This document shows, one piece after another, positions 21,137 to 30,089 of a DNA stretch of 64,000 nucleotides. Below the pieces are notes generated by a model, which searched no databases, was not told the DNA's origin, and saw only the letters and a program-made list of their open reading frames with translations. A program made the position numbers and the translations under genes. Every line of letters starts with the position of its first letter. Positions within the stretch are counted from its first letter, which is position 1. Source of the DNA: an uncultured Phocaeicola sp. (GTDB lineage Bacteria > Bacteroidota > Bacteroidia > Bacteroidales > Bacteroidaceae); assembly GCA_944320845.1 (NCBI GenBank), contig CALUJA010000016.1, forward strand, positions 1 to 64,000. Direction: 5' to 3'.

Positions 21137-22210
21137 TTATTGTCGGGCATTGACTGCCGGAACATATCTTCGCAAAATCTTCAGTTCATCTCCCGAGGTA
21201 TCCACTTCAAGCAAAAGCGGACGGCGCGGCCCTGGATTGCCTTCATCCAGATTCTGATGATGCAGCAGCATCAACTGCTTCCCCTCAAAAGAATGAAACA
21301 GCATCGCATGTCCTGAATTATCGGAAACCAACGGAGACTCTGACTGAACCCAGGGCCCCTCCAACTTTCCCGAAGCTGAATAAGCCACTCCTTGAGCACA
21401 GCGCCTCTTTCCCCAGCCAGACCAAAGCATCCCCAAACGTCCGGTCCCGGTACGGAACAAGAAAGGCCCGTCGGCCGCATGTCCGTCCAGCATCATCCCA
21501 AAGGTAAGCTCCCCTATATCGGCCATATTCTCCGACCACGGAGCATCAGAAGCCTGAAAAAGGAACCGCACTTCACTTGCAGCCTCCGACAAGTCAGGAG
21601 AAAGCTGAAGGGAACAAATCTTCCCATCGACCGTCTGCATCCATCCATGCCCGAAAACCATATAAGGAATTCCGTCTTCCATCCAAAGCGTCCCGTCTAA
21701 TGTAGACCACTTCTCCGGGAAATAGCCCTGACCGGCCAACGGTTTGTAAGGGCCTTCCGCCTGATTTGATACCAGAATCTGGACAGACCTCCGCTGAACT
21801 TTATAGCGATTGGGCACGGTATCAACGATAACATCAGGATTCGTAAAGGTTACGAAACAGTAATATTTCCCGTTATACTTGTGCAACTGCGGTGCCCATA
21901 TCCACGGATGTCTGCCTATCCATGATGCCGTATCCGCCTTGAGATAAGCATACGGCCCCGTCCACTGCTCCAAATCCTTACTTTTCCACATCGCACCGCC
22001 CGAAGACACAATATAATATAAATGTGTCGCCTTATCAGCCAGGATAAACGGATCGCTCATAACCAAAGAATCAAACGGCAAAGTCCGCACCCGCCAATCA
22101 CCTTCACAAGGGATATACACACAAGAATGTCCTGAAGCCTCTTTCTTTGTTTGGCTACACGCCGCACAAAGAAAGAGACAAACAATCATTATGTAAGCCC
22201 ACCCCTTCAT
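21137..22210 (-). CDS. GH43 glycosidase lipoprotein
   Basis: A 357-residue enzyme. ATG at 22210 is chosen because the codon at 22225 is GTG and overlaps the previous gene; with the ATG the gap is 4 bases. The lipobox is CAAC (about residue 17 after the start). Propeller signatures: LVMSDPFILADK (base Asp), STLDGTLWMEDG (second Asp) and AADGPFLFR. The last position is usually EGP in GH43; here it is DGP, a pattern I recall from one Bacteroidota subgroup, so activity is likely but the acid residue needs a structural check. Ends in a short C-terminal tail without an added binding domain. Confidence 0.82.
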   Translation of the reverse strand: MKGWAYIMIVCLFLCAACSQTKKEASGHSCVYIPCEGDWRVRTLPFDSLVMSDPFILADKATHLYYIVSSGGAMWKSKDLEQWTGPYAYLKADTASWIGRHPWIWAPQLHKYNGKYYCFVTFTNPDVIVDTVPNRYKVQRRSVQILVSNQAEGPYKPLAGQGYFPEKWSTLDGTLWMEDGIPYMVFGHGWMQTVDGKICSLQLSPDLSEAASEVRFLFQASDAPWSENMADIGELTFGMMLDGHAADGPFLFRTGTGRLGMLWSGWGKRRCAQGVAYSASGKLEGPWVQSESPLVSDNSGHAMLFHSFEGKQLMLLHHQNLDEGNPGPRRPLLLEVDTSGDELKILRRYVPAVNARQ

Positions 22211-22214
22211 TTTT

Positions 22215-23225
22215 TTATTTTTCACTTACACCTTTCTTGGTCTGCTCCACATATCTCATCGTTCCGTCCGGATTATAGAAAAGTTCATCCACACAAACAC
22301 TTCTTCTTCCTATTGCACCACGATGTCCGTCCAATGTAAGCACGGCATTGTGATAGAACAGATACCATTTACCTTTAAACTCAATGATTCCCGGATGAAT
22401 GGTAAAGCTGTTTTCTGCCATACCTGTCAATTCACCCTGCGGTATCCAAGGGCCGGCGACCGACGAAGCGGTGGCATAAGAAATCGTCTCTCTGCCTTTT
22501 CCCATCGAAGCATAAGTCAGATAATACAAGTCCCCACGCTTGTGCAGCCAAGGCCCTTCCACATATTTCGGCAAATCCACCACCTGAATTTCACCGTCCA
22601 GCTCTATCATATTCGGCTTCAGTTTCGCCAGAAAGCATGTGCCGTTTCCCCAACACAACCATGCCTGACCTTCATCGTCAATGAGAGCCGTCGGGTCTAT
22701 ATCGTTCCACCATCCACGCGCTCCGTTCGAAGTCATGGTATCACATACCAAAGGCTTTCCGATGGCATCTTTAAACGGGCCGACCGGCGAATCTCCCACC
22801 GCTACGCCTACGGCTTTCCCCACATAAGGCTCTCCCGCCTGAACGGTGGTATAATAATAAAACTTCCCGTCTTTCTCAATCACCTGAGAAGCCCATGCCT
22901 CTCCGACAGCCCAAGCAAAGTCAGTCGGCTTCAATACAGAGCCATGATCCGTCCAGGTCTGCATGTCTTTTGTCGAATAGCATAACCATTCCGTTATATT
23001 AAACTCCTTTCCACCCGAAGCAGAATCCTGTCCTTCATAATATTCATCATGGCCTACATAAAGATAGAGCGTACCATCATGAACCATCGGTGCAGGATCG
23101 GCCGTAAACTTGTCTGTCACCAACGGATTGCCCATGTTTTGAAAAGTGGGAAGACTCTCTTTTTGCTGTGAGGCACAATTGGCAAGCAACAATACTGTAC
23201 CAACAATCATTACTAACTTCTTCAT
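22215..23225 (-). CDS. GH43 glycosidase lipoprotein (arabinofuranosidase/xylosidase-like)
   Basis: A 336-residue single-domain enzyme with the lipobox LANC at residue 17. The three catalytic acids are clear: Asp in KFTADPAPMVHDG, Asp in NDIDPTALID and Glu in YVEGPWLHKRG. The opening NPLVTDKFTADPAP and the insert GWWNDIDPTA resemble arabinoxylan-acting GH43 enzymes of Bacteroidota. It is the first gene of a tightly packed run (GH43, GH43, CE1, CE1) with gaps of 4, 26 and minus 4 bases, so one transcript is likely. Confidence 0.88.
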   Translation of the reverse strand: MKKLVMIVGTVLLLANCASQQKESLPTFQNMGNPLVTDKFTADPAPMVHDGTLYLYVGHDEYYEGQDSASGGKEFNITEWLCYSTKDMQTWTDHGSVLKPTDFAWAVGEAWASQVIEKDGKFYYYTTVQAGEPYVGKAVGVAVGDSPVGPFKDAIGKPLVCDTMTSNGARGWWNDIDPTALIDDEGQAWLCWGNGTCFLAKLKPNMIELDGEIQVVDLPKYVEGPWLHKRGDLYYLTYASMGKGRETISYATASSVAGPWIPQGELTGMAENSFTIHPGIIEFKGKWYLFYHNAVLTLDGHRGAIGRRSVCVDELFYNPDGTMRYVEQTKKGVSEK

Positions 23226-23802
23226 ATACCTTATTTTTTACTTTAACATATTATTCACTGCATTTACCAAATCCACATAATCAATGGCCAAATCTATCAC
23301 ATATCTACTTTCACTTCCAAGGAAAGGACAGCCATCCCGTTTTTCCGAAAAGTCCGGCTGCCAGACATGCACTTCCGGCACAACTCCTCCCGATATGAAA
23401 CTAAAATCAGCCCGACTGTTCCATACGCAATCCGTTTCAGGCTACGTCCCTGCATCTGGCACAAAAGACAGATTATAGGACGGACGGCAACCACACAAGC
23501 AACTCAAGCTGCGGTAAATATACGCAGGATTTGCCAAATCAGGACAAATACGACACAACAAAGATTGCAACACCTGTATTGACAAAATCTCTACTCCCAG
23601 TCCTATTGGCTTTACTGATTCTGACCCCACCAGAAGTATCCCTTTCCAAGTGAATCATCTTTCTGCATACTTTACAACCAACGGATGCACTTCTTCTCTC
23701 TCTTCGGTTGACAACCGGAGAGGCAGAACGCCCCTCCAGGAAGTCCCACGAAAAAACCAAACATTAAGCCTATAATTTCTCACGATTTTCTTCTTCAGTA
23801 TT
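23226..23802. other. Non-coding gap between GH43 and GH51
   Basis: This 577-base stretch has no convincing gene; the short open frames on both strands have no recognisable domain. It must hold the promoter of the GH43-CE1 run (a poor TATGTTAA-like -7 lies near 23250). An imperfect hairpin at 23695-23722 (CTCTC..CGGTT against AACCGGAGAG) is a possible terminator for the upstream GH51 gene. Confidence 0.5.
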
Positions 23803-25329
23803 TCACTTTACACTGACGGCTATCTGAGTCAGCGAATGAGCCGGGAAAGAACAGGTCAGTCTGCCATCTTTCACACGAATCTCCGACTCTTCCGGCAGAT
23901 ATTCCTGCCGTTTGTCATAACTGAAAGCTTCTCCCAAAGCTTTTTCTATCACGCTGACTTTTGCGCTGCCTGTAAATTCCGCTCCACCCACATTGTCAAC
24001 CACCGTTGATATAGCCTGATCCCGATGACGGTTTATCACATTTATATAAACAGTCTTTCCGTCTTCCGAGCATACACTGGTCACATCCAGATAAGGTATA
24101 TCCTTAAAGCGTCCGGCATCAAATGTTTCACACTGCACATGCACATCTACAGACTTTCCCCTACAGTTATTCGTAAACAACTTAAATGCATAAAACAAGG
24201 GAGACTTATACGTGCCTTTTTCGGCATCCGTATTCAGCAGGGCTGTCATCATGGTGAAATTGGCCATCTTCACAAAATCCGCATGACGGATAAAGGAGTT
24301 CAGACACATCGCATCGGCTAACACTGCCTGAATGTCACTTCCGAAGGCTCCCCATTCATCCACCGAAAGCGACAAAGGCTTTTTGTCCGGATACAATGCC
24401 CTGACAATCTCCACCTGAGCCTTCGGTGTCTTGATCTTTTCCTCAAAGTCCATCGCACCTACGCCCATGAATGTATAATAATCATCACGCATGTCTTCTT
24501 CGATGGCATCCCGCCAATAACGATGTACGGAAAGATAATCGGCCACTCCGGTAAAGGCGGTTATCACCTTACGATTCCAGTCCAACCATTTCCCCGTCTC
24601 TTCATAATAAGATGAACCGTTGGCCACCAGCTTGATTGAACTGTCAACGGCCTTCAGCGCCTTGGCCGCCTCCAGGCCAATCTTACAATAATCTTCCGCA
24701 CTCTTGTGCCCCATAATCCACGGAGAGCCGTCCACCTCATTTCCCAAGCACCAATACTTCACGTTATAAGGTTCCGGATTCCCGTATTTGGCACGCAAAT
24801 CAGAAAAATAAGTGCCACTCTCTATATTTGTATATTCTATCCAGTAGCGCGCATTGCTTATATCGCCCAGACCAAGATTGATGCAGACCACGTTTTCACT
24901 GCCGATGGCCCTGTTGAGCTTCACCCATTCGTCCGTTCCGACCTGATTTGGGTCATAGCCTCCCCAAGCCAAATCCTTTCTCACCGGACGATTTTCCTTC
25001 GGGCCGATGCCATCCTGCCAGTTATATCCGGCCACATAGTTTCCGCCCGGCCACCGCATGTTCGCTATCTTCAGCTCACGCATGGCATCAATACAGTCGG
25101 TCTTGAATCCGTCCTCATTCGCCAAAGGAGATGACGGGTCATACAGAGGCCCGTATACTGTATTCCGCACCGGCAATTCCGTGGAACGGCCGATAGGCTC
25201 CATGAAAACACCATAGATATTCGGATCGATCTCGCCGATCACCCGGTCAGTATTCACTGTTATCGATGCCGTCTGCGCCGTCAGAGCCAGAGGCAACGCT
25301 GTCATCATCAAAGTCAAAAATGTTTTCAT
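23803..25329 (-). CDS. Alpha-L-arabinofuranosidase, GH51
   Basis: A 508-residue secreted enzyme of canonical GH51 form that cleaves terminal alpha-L-arabinofuranosides. ATG at 25329 is chosen (MKTFLTLMMTALPLALTAQ, a good signal peptide); the frame is open 20 codons further upstream through the promoter. The acid/base Glu is in WCLGNEVDGSPW and the nucleophile in LSVDEWGAFG. A C-terminal beta-sandwich (about 380-505) ends SLTQIAVSVK. The promoter is at 25357-25364 and a perfect inverted repeat lies just behind it. Confidence 0.93.
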   Translation of the reverse strand: MKTFLTLMMTALPLALTAQTASITVNTDRVIGEIDPNIYGVFMEPIGRSTELPVRNTVYGPLYDPSSPLANEDGFKTDCIDAMRELKIANMRWPGGNYVAGYNWQDGIGPKENRPVRKDLAWGGYDPNQVGTDEWVKLNRAIGSENVVCINLGLGDISNARYWIEYTNIESGTYFSDLRAKYGNPEPYNVKYWCLGNEVDGSPWIMGHKSAEDYCKIGLEAAKALKAVDSSIKLVANGSSYYEETGKWLDWNRKVITAFTGVADYLSVHRYWRDAIEEDMRDDYYTFMGVGAMDFEEKIKTPKAQVEIVRALYPDKKPLSLSVDEWGAFGSDIQAVLADAMCLNSFIRHADFVKMANFTMMTALLNTDAEKGTYKSPLFYAFKLFTNNCRGKSVDVHVQCETFDAGRFKDIPYLDVTSVCSEDGKTVYINVINRHRDQAISTVVDNVGGAEFTGSAKVSVIEKALGEAFSYDKRQEYLPEESEIRVKDGRLTCSFPAHSLTQIAVSVK

Positions 25330-25356
25330 AGGCATTACAAATTTTAATCGTCGGAG

Positions 25357-25364
25357 CAAACGTA
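25357..25364 (-). promoter_or_regulatory. -7 promoter element for GH51
   Basis: TACGTTTG on the minus strand matches TAnnTTTG and lies 27 bases before the ATG. A TTTGG 17-18 bases upstream may serve as the -33 element. Confidence 0.55.
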
Positions 25365-25389
25365 GCAAGAAACAGAGAAACCAAAGCAT

Positions 25390-25454
25390 ATAATGTTCTT
25401 TTAAAGGAGGACAATTCTTTCATGAAGAAAAATCCTCCTTTAAAAGAACATTAT
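25390..25454. repeat. 22-base perfect inverted repeat upstream of the GH51 promoter
   Basis: The arm at 25390-25411 (starting ATAATGTTCTTTTAAAG) is the exact reverse complement of 25433-25454. The loop is 21 bases (25412-25432) and itself contains TTCTT/AAGAA. It starts about 26 bases upstream of the GH51 -7 element. No T run follows on either side, so it is not a textbook terminator. Possible roles are a regulator site, an RNA structure or a mobile-element remnant. Confidence 0.85.
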
Positions 25455-25807
25455 CCACACGGCTTCAAGTACGCTTCATCCCATTTCAATCGCATCCGAA
25501 GCTCATTTTCCCCTAAAAGGCCGGACAAATCTTATCCTTCAGAACAATCCAAACTCCGGATGCCATAAGCAAATCCGCATTCGAAAGGAAGAAAAAAAAC
25601 TTTTTCCCCTAAAGAAAAATCCGATTCAAGCCGGACAAAATCCGGCAAAGTCATATACAAGGCAAAAACTCCCTGCCCCACCGAAAGCCTTAAAAGGCAA
25701 AGCGTGAGGAGAGCACACTCCCCTCACGCCTGCCATCGCTATCAAAAACCGGCATCATTAACCTACAAATCTCCTAAACCGGCGGAGCAGTCCGCCACTT
25801 GCCGCCG
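25455..25807. other. Non-coding gap between the inverted repeat and the extra susD tail
   Basis: No gene was seen in these 353 bases. The only structured element is the hairpin at 25696-25734. The rest is A-rich and C-rich spacer with short runs of A and several copies of CCGGA(C/T). Confidence 0.5.
25696..25734 (-). terminator. Hairpin, probable original susD terminator
   Basis: GCGTGAGG (25702-25709) pairs with CCTCACGC (25722-25729), with outer GGCA/TGCC pairs. In the minus direction it is followed by a moderately T-rich run. It lies about 80 bases past the stop of the duplicated susD tail, where a terminator of the ancestral susD gene would be expected. Confidence 0.5.
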
Positions 25808-26024
25808 AAAACGGTCTATTCCCTCCATGTCGGAATCTGCAACAGCTTTCCGTCATTTTTCCGGATCTCGTCCGTAGCAATCGGAAGCAGGTACATTTCC
25901 GGCTTGAACACACGCTCCAGCAACAGTTCGTCCTTGTAAGCCTTGTTTGTATTCTCATCCGGATTCCCTGTATCCTTGGTGATAGTCACGCCGTAAATAG
26001 GCCGGTTTTCGATTTCCATCGCCA
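25808..26024 (-). repeat. Duplicate copy of the susD 3-prime end (direct repeat, copy 2)
   Basis: These 217 bases match 30591-30807 with one difference seen (A at 25835 against G at 30618, changing Thr to Ile). They encode the last 67-69 residues of SusD including its stop at 25816-25818 plus 8 bases beyond. Homology stops abruptly on both sides. The coding frame continues upstream into a transposase remnant, giving an 88-codon chimeric frame (25816-26082) with no likely function. Confidence 0.93.
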
Positions 26025-26163
26025 CGATAAGATTACGGAGACTTTCACGATTGAGAAGTTGACCGAGCATCATCATAAGCAACTAATTACAACAGATACA
26101 ACCTTTAATATACCTATCGTCTTCATATACACGAACGAGACAATTGAAGTAGTTATGATTCAT
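26025..26163 (-). pseudogene. Decayed transposase N-terminal remnant (IS4-type, DUF4372-like)
   Basis: Read on the minus strand from the ATG at 26163 the frame gives FNCLVRVYEDDRYIKG, then a TAG stop at 26083-26085, then LLMMMLGQLLNRESLRNL. This follows the N-terminal pattern of IS4-family transposases common in Bacteroidota, which I recall as a block like CWNQLL..FGQLSNRESLRDL. Here the Gln codon of NQLL has become TAG and the segment before FNCLV is shortened. The rest of the transposase is missing because the duplicated susD tail begins at 26024, at a point where both sequences could share GGCGATGGAA. Confidence 0.7.
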
Positions 26164-26348
26164 AAATTAGATTAATCGAGCGAAAACGAACCAGTTTTTA
26201 TGTATAACAGTCCGATTGTAATCGCAAAAGTAAATCTAAATCAGCTAACTCAAAAGCCACCTACAATAAATTGAATATCAAATATTTCAAGGAACAACTA
26301 TATTTTTAAGCGGACATTAATGAATCTATAAATATCTAATAATATCAG

Positions 26349-29300
26349 TTATTTTCCTATCGGACAAATTGTAGTTATTCGATGATAACCTTGTGGATAT
26401 ACTCGATAAGCATCCAATACCGAACGGGCAGTACATCCAACTCCCGTCGTAGCGTAATCAATATTTAATGTAATACCATTTTGATGTTTAAGTTGGTAGG
26501 TATACATAGCTTTTGTCAAATTATCCGTTGAATAAGGATAGGCATTGAAGTTAAACCATTGGTCCATTTTAAATAAGAGCCCTTTTCCGTCAACACCTGT
26601 CATTCTAAGCCAACGATTATCTGTTCGTAAGCCGTAATCTTGGGGAATGAGGTAAGGCTCATACATATCATCCACGGTAGATTGATAAATTCCTATTTTG
26701 TAACCAGTCTTTCTATCAGGATAATTTTCCTGCGGCCCGCGTCCATACCATTCAACTTGATTAAGCGAAGCATCCAATGTCATGCATAAACCAATACGAG
26801 GTAACCAAAGAGGCATCTTCCCTTGTGGAAGGACAGTATGATGAATGGTTATTCTCCCATCCCCGGTAATGGTATAAGTAAATAAATTCTCAAATCCATT
26901 GCTCTGTCTTCCGGAAATATACAAATCTTTCTTTTCTAAGCCATTACTTTCCGTACGACAAATTTCACGTACTCGAAGAATTGCCTTACCCATAACAGTA
27001 TCTACTTGGACAGAAATAGGATAGGAGATAAGATTGTCAATACCAGTTGAATAATATTCTGTGGCTACTTGCTGTCCAAAACCTTCTTTCCAATTCCTAG
27101 AGAGAGCATTGAATGAACACCATTGGTCTTGCTCATTGGCAAGTGGAGCACGCCATACATTGAGTTTTAGCGGTTCGCGCAACATTTCTTTTCCTTCATA
27201 TTGGAGAGATACCAATTTCCCTTGGTCGAAGATGTATTTGAAATCAGTTCCTGAAATAATCCATTTTCCATTTTCTTCAGAGAATTCGACCTTTGAATGA
27301 GATAATTCGGGCAAAATTTCTGAGGCACGATGCCAAGGCAACTCCAGTTGCTCCCAAGCCACTTCAAATCCTTCTGATGCCCAACGTTCGGCCCTTCTAA
27401 GCGATGAACTTAAGGTTAATCTATATTCCACACCTGGCTGAATCTGTTTCGGCTTGTGGAATGGAATCTGAACCTTTGTACGTGACAAGGGTTCTGCCTG
27501 ACAATTCAATTCTCCTTCTTCCAAAATTCTTCCGTCTGCTTCGAGAAACCAACGAGTCCGATAGTACGAAGCATTCAGGAAATGATTCCGATTCCACACT
27601 TCTATCCAACCAGTTTCAGCATCCAACCAAGAGAAAGCAAGGGGCTGTACGGTCTTTTTCATTTGCCACATTTCGGGCTGCACTTTCCGGTCTGGCCATA
27701 TACTTCCGTACGTACGGGCTCCAATGCCATAGCTATAGAAGAGACCTTCTTCTGTTTCTTTTTCAAAGTCAAGCCATAAAACTGCTTCGTCAGGTTTATA
27801 ATTCCTTTTTTCAGGCGACAATGCTTTTGTAAAAATCCCGACATTATCCAACAAAGCATCACAAATATAAACATCCGTTTCCTGTCCGTGTATCTCTGCA
27901 TTTCTTCCAACATTCACAGGGAAAGGAAAATTGCGGATAGCTCCTGAAGCCGGCTGAGTCCCGATATTTTTTCCATCTAAATAGACTGTCATATTTTCCC
28001 CATCATAAACTCCACTTAGCTGATGCCATTTCCCTTCCCAATCTGAAGGTAGAGGAACACGAAGTCTATGTCTTTCATTTGTATATAAATAGAAATCTAA
28101 TGAATCTTTTCCATATTGTTGAAGACCAAATTGGTAATTTCCTTTTGTCAGGAACGAGCCACAACTGCTTACTAATTTCCGTGGAAAAATTTCGCATGTA
28201 AGAGTTAGGGCTGAGGTATTTATCTCAACATTATCTTGTCTATAGATTTCTACCCACTGATCATGTCCGTTCAAGTCAAGGGCTTTCCCTTGTCCATGAG
28301 CTACCAAACGAGCATTACCCATCAAATGTGCTGGCGTATGAAATGGCGAATTATCTTCTATACGCCGAATTGTTTCTTTAAGTCCTGGACTGACAAAATC
28401 CCAAATGGCACCACCCATTGTCCGAGGGTGAGCATAAATAACTCGCCAGAAGTCATCCAGTCCACCTCCACCATTTCCAGCCACTGAAAGATATTCATCC
28501 ATAAAAGAAGGATGTATATCACTACTATCCGGACAAATTCCTACTTGTAATTCCAGTTCCATCGGAATAGGATAGCGAGGCCCAATTATATCTTCCGCCG
28601 GATGTGAGAATGCATTGCCCCCATACATCCAATAACGTGTATCATCATATTTCCGTCCCTCTTTAATTACTTCTGTAATGTTGAATCCTTCTCCACTCTC
28701 ATTTCCTGCACTCCAAAAAAGAATACATGGATGGTTCCTGTCACGAAGAACCATTTGTCGTACTCGTTCGCGATACATCTCGGTGAAATCTTCCCTTTGA
28801 GATACAAACTCCGTGGCATGCGCTTCCACTCCAGCTTCATCAATGATAAACAAACCATATTCATCGGCCAGTTCCAAATATTCATGAACCGGTGGATAAT
28901 GCGATATTCGGACAGCATTGAAATTAAATTGTTTTAATATCTCAAAATCTTTTCGAATAACATCTTCTGTCATGGCATGTCCCATTTCCGGATGTTGCAT
29001 ATGTGAATTTTGAGCGTTTACTTTCAAGGGTACTCCATTTAGAAGAAATGTTCCTCCCCGAATTTCCGTTTCTTTAAAACCAACACGTTGAGATGCGGCA
29101 TCATGACGGGAACCATCCATTCCGAGGAGTTCCATTTCTAAAGTATAAAGATTCGGCGTTTCTGAAGTCCATTTCTTGGGAGCATTTACTTGACAGAACA
29201 TCTTTACATGAGTTTTATCATTTGCTTTAATTTCAAAAGGCTCACTGGAAAAATCAGTCACTTCCCTTTTATTTTCATCAAACAGAGTTGCGTTAATACG

Positions 29301-30089
29301 GAACAAACCTTCAGGAGCTTTTCCATAATTCTTGATATCAACATCGACATATAAGTCCGCATCTGTATAAGTATCGTCGAGGTCTGTGCGGACATACCAA
29401 TCGAAAAGACGAGTTTCAGGAGTTGCATAAAGCCATATATCATCGAAGATCCCTGCCAAACGCCAATAATCCTGACCTTCCAAATAATAACCATCAGAAT
29501 ATTTCAACACACATATTGCCAATATATTTTCTTTCCCTGGCCTTATGTATGAAGTAAGGTTATATTCAGCTGGCTCTTGCGCTCCTTCGTTATAGCCAAT
29601 ATAATGTCCGTTTAGATAAACGAAAGAAGCTGAAGCTGTCTTTTCCATTCGTAAAAAAATCTGTTGACCTTTCCAATAATCAGGAACATTGAAAGTGTGA
29701 CGATAAACACCTGTCGGATTATATTCATCAGGAACATACGGAGGATTAGCTTTGAACGGAGCATGAACATTCCGGAATAGAGCATCACCAAAGCCTTGCA
29801 TTTCCCAATTTGACGGAACAGAAATAGAATCCCATCCGCTATCGTCGAAATCTTCAGCATAAAAATTGGCCGGGACTTTAGTCGGAACATCCTGATAAAG
29901 AAAATGCCATTTCCCGTTCAACAAAATATGGTTTTCTGGAACGTAAAAAGTATGTCCTTCTTCTTGGTTTTCTCCGAATACAGCTGTATTCTCAATATAG
30001 TTTTTCCAATTAGGCCATCCGCCTAAGGTCTGTGCTTCAAGCCCCATGGCGAATAGAAATCCCCCTAAAATACAAAAGAACTTTTTCAT
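26349..30089 (-). CDS. GH2 beta-galactosidase-like enzyme with an inserted LamG domain
   Basis: A 1246-residue exported enzyme (signal peptide MKKFFCILGGFLFAMGLEAQ). Sugar-binding, sandwich and TIM-barrel domains (about 30-600) have the acid/base Glu in FWSAGNESGEG and the nucleophile Glu in FMDEYLSVAGN. A LamG/concanavalin-like domain (about 610-770; LNGHDQWVEIYR, GVYDGENMTVYLDG) is inserted just after the barrel strand GGAIWDFVSPGL. DUF4981-like and Bgal_small_N regions follow (to residue 1246). Base composition is visibly AT-richer than every neighbouring PUL gene. With the flanking repeat this marks it as acquired. Likely substrate is a beta-galactoside side chain; alternatives in GH2 cannot be excluded. 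Confidence 0.88.
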   Translation of the reverse strand: MKKFFCILGGFLFAMGLEAQTLGGWPNWKNYIENTAVFGENQEEGHTFYVPENHILLNGKWHFLYQDVPTKVPANFYAEDFDDSGWDSISVPSNWEMQGFGDALFRNVHAPFKANPPYVPDEYNPTGVYRHTFNVPDYWKGQQIFLRMEKTASASFVYLNGHYIGYNEGAQEPAEYNLTSYIRPGKENILAICVLKYSDGYYLEGQDYWRLAGIFDDIWLYATPETRLFDWYVRTDLDDTYTDADLYVDVDIKNYGKAPEGLFRINATLFDENKREVTDFSSEPFEIKANDKTHVKMFCQVNAPKKWTSETPNLYTLEMELLGMDGSRHDAASQRVGFKETEIRGGTFLLNGVPLKVNAQNSHMQHPEMGHAMTEDVIRKDFEILKQFNFNAVRISHYPPVHEYLELADEYGLFIIDEAGVEAHATEFVSQREDFTEMYRERVRQMVLRDRNHPCILFWSAGNESGEGFNITEVIKEGRKYDDTRYWMYGGNAFSHPAEDIIGPRYPIPMELELQVGICPDSSDIHPSFMDEYLSVAGNGGGGLDDFWRVIYAHPRTMGGAIWDFVSPGLKETIRRIEDNSPFHTPAHLMGNARLVAHGQGKALDLNGHDQWVEIYRQDNVEINTSALTLTCEIFPRKLVSSCGSFLTKGNYQFGLQQYGKDSLDFYLYTNERHRLRVPLPSDWEGKWHQLSGVYDGENMTVYLDGKNIGTQPASGAIRNFPFPVNVGRNAEIHGQETDVYICDALLDNVGIFTKALSPEKRNYKPDEAVLWLDFEKETEEGLFYSYGIGARTYGSIWPDRKVQPEMWQMKKTVQPLAFSWLDAETGWIEVWNRNHFLNASYYRTRWFLEADGRILEEGELNCQAEPLSRTKVQIPFHKPKQIQPGVEYRLTLSSSLRRAERWASEGFEVAWEQLELPWHRASEILPELSHSKVEFSEENGKWIISGTDFKYIFDQGKLVSLQYEGKEMLREPLKLNVWRAPLANEQDQWCSFNALSRNWKEGFGQQVATEYYSTGIDNLISYPISVQVDTVMGKAILRVREICRTESNGLEKKDLYISGRQSNGFENLFTYTITGDGRITIHHTVLPQGKMPLWLPRIGLCMTLDASLNQVEWYGRGPQENYPDRKTGYKIGIYQSTVDDMYEPYLIPQDYGLRTDNRWLRMTGVDGKGLLFKMDQWFNFNAYPYSTDNLTKAMYTYQLKHQNGITLNIDYATTGVGCTARSVLDAYRVYPQGYHRITTICPIGK

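Noticed and set aside
21137-22210. GH43 with Asp in place of the usual acid Glu as an inactive enzyme
   Set aside because: The DGPF pattern appears to be normal for one Bacteroidota subgroup (recalled), so it is not evidence of inactivity.
25390-25454. Invertible promoter (phase switch) from the inverted repeat
   Set aside because: The spacer is only 21 bases, has no promoter in it, and there is no neighbouring invertase gene.
25816-26082. 88-codon frame as a real small gene
   Set aside because: It begins with TTG, is a chimera of transposase remnant and SusD tail, and has a stop in the conserved transposase motif.
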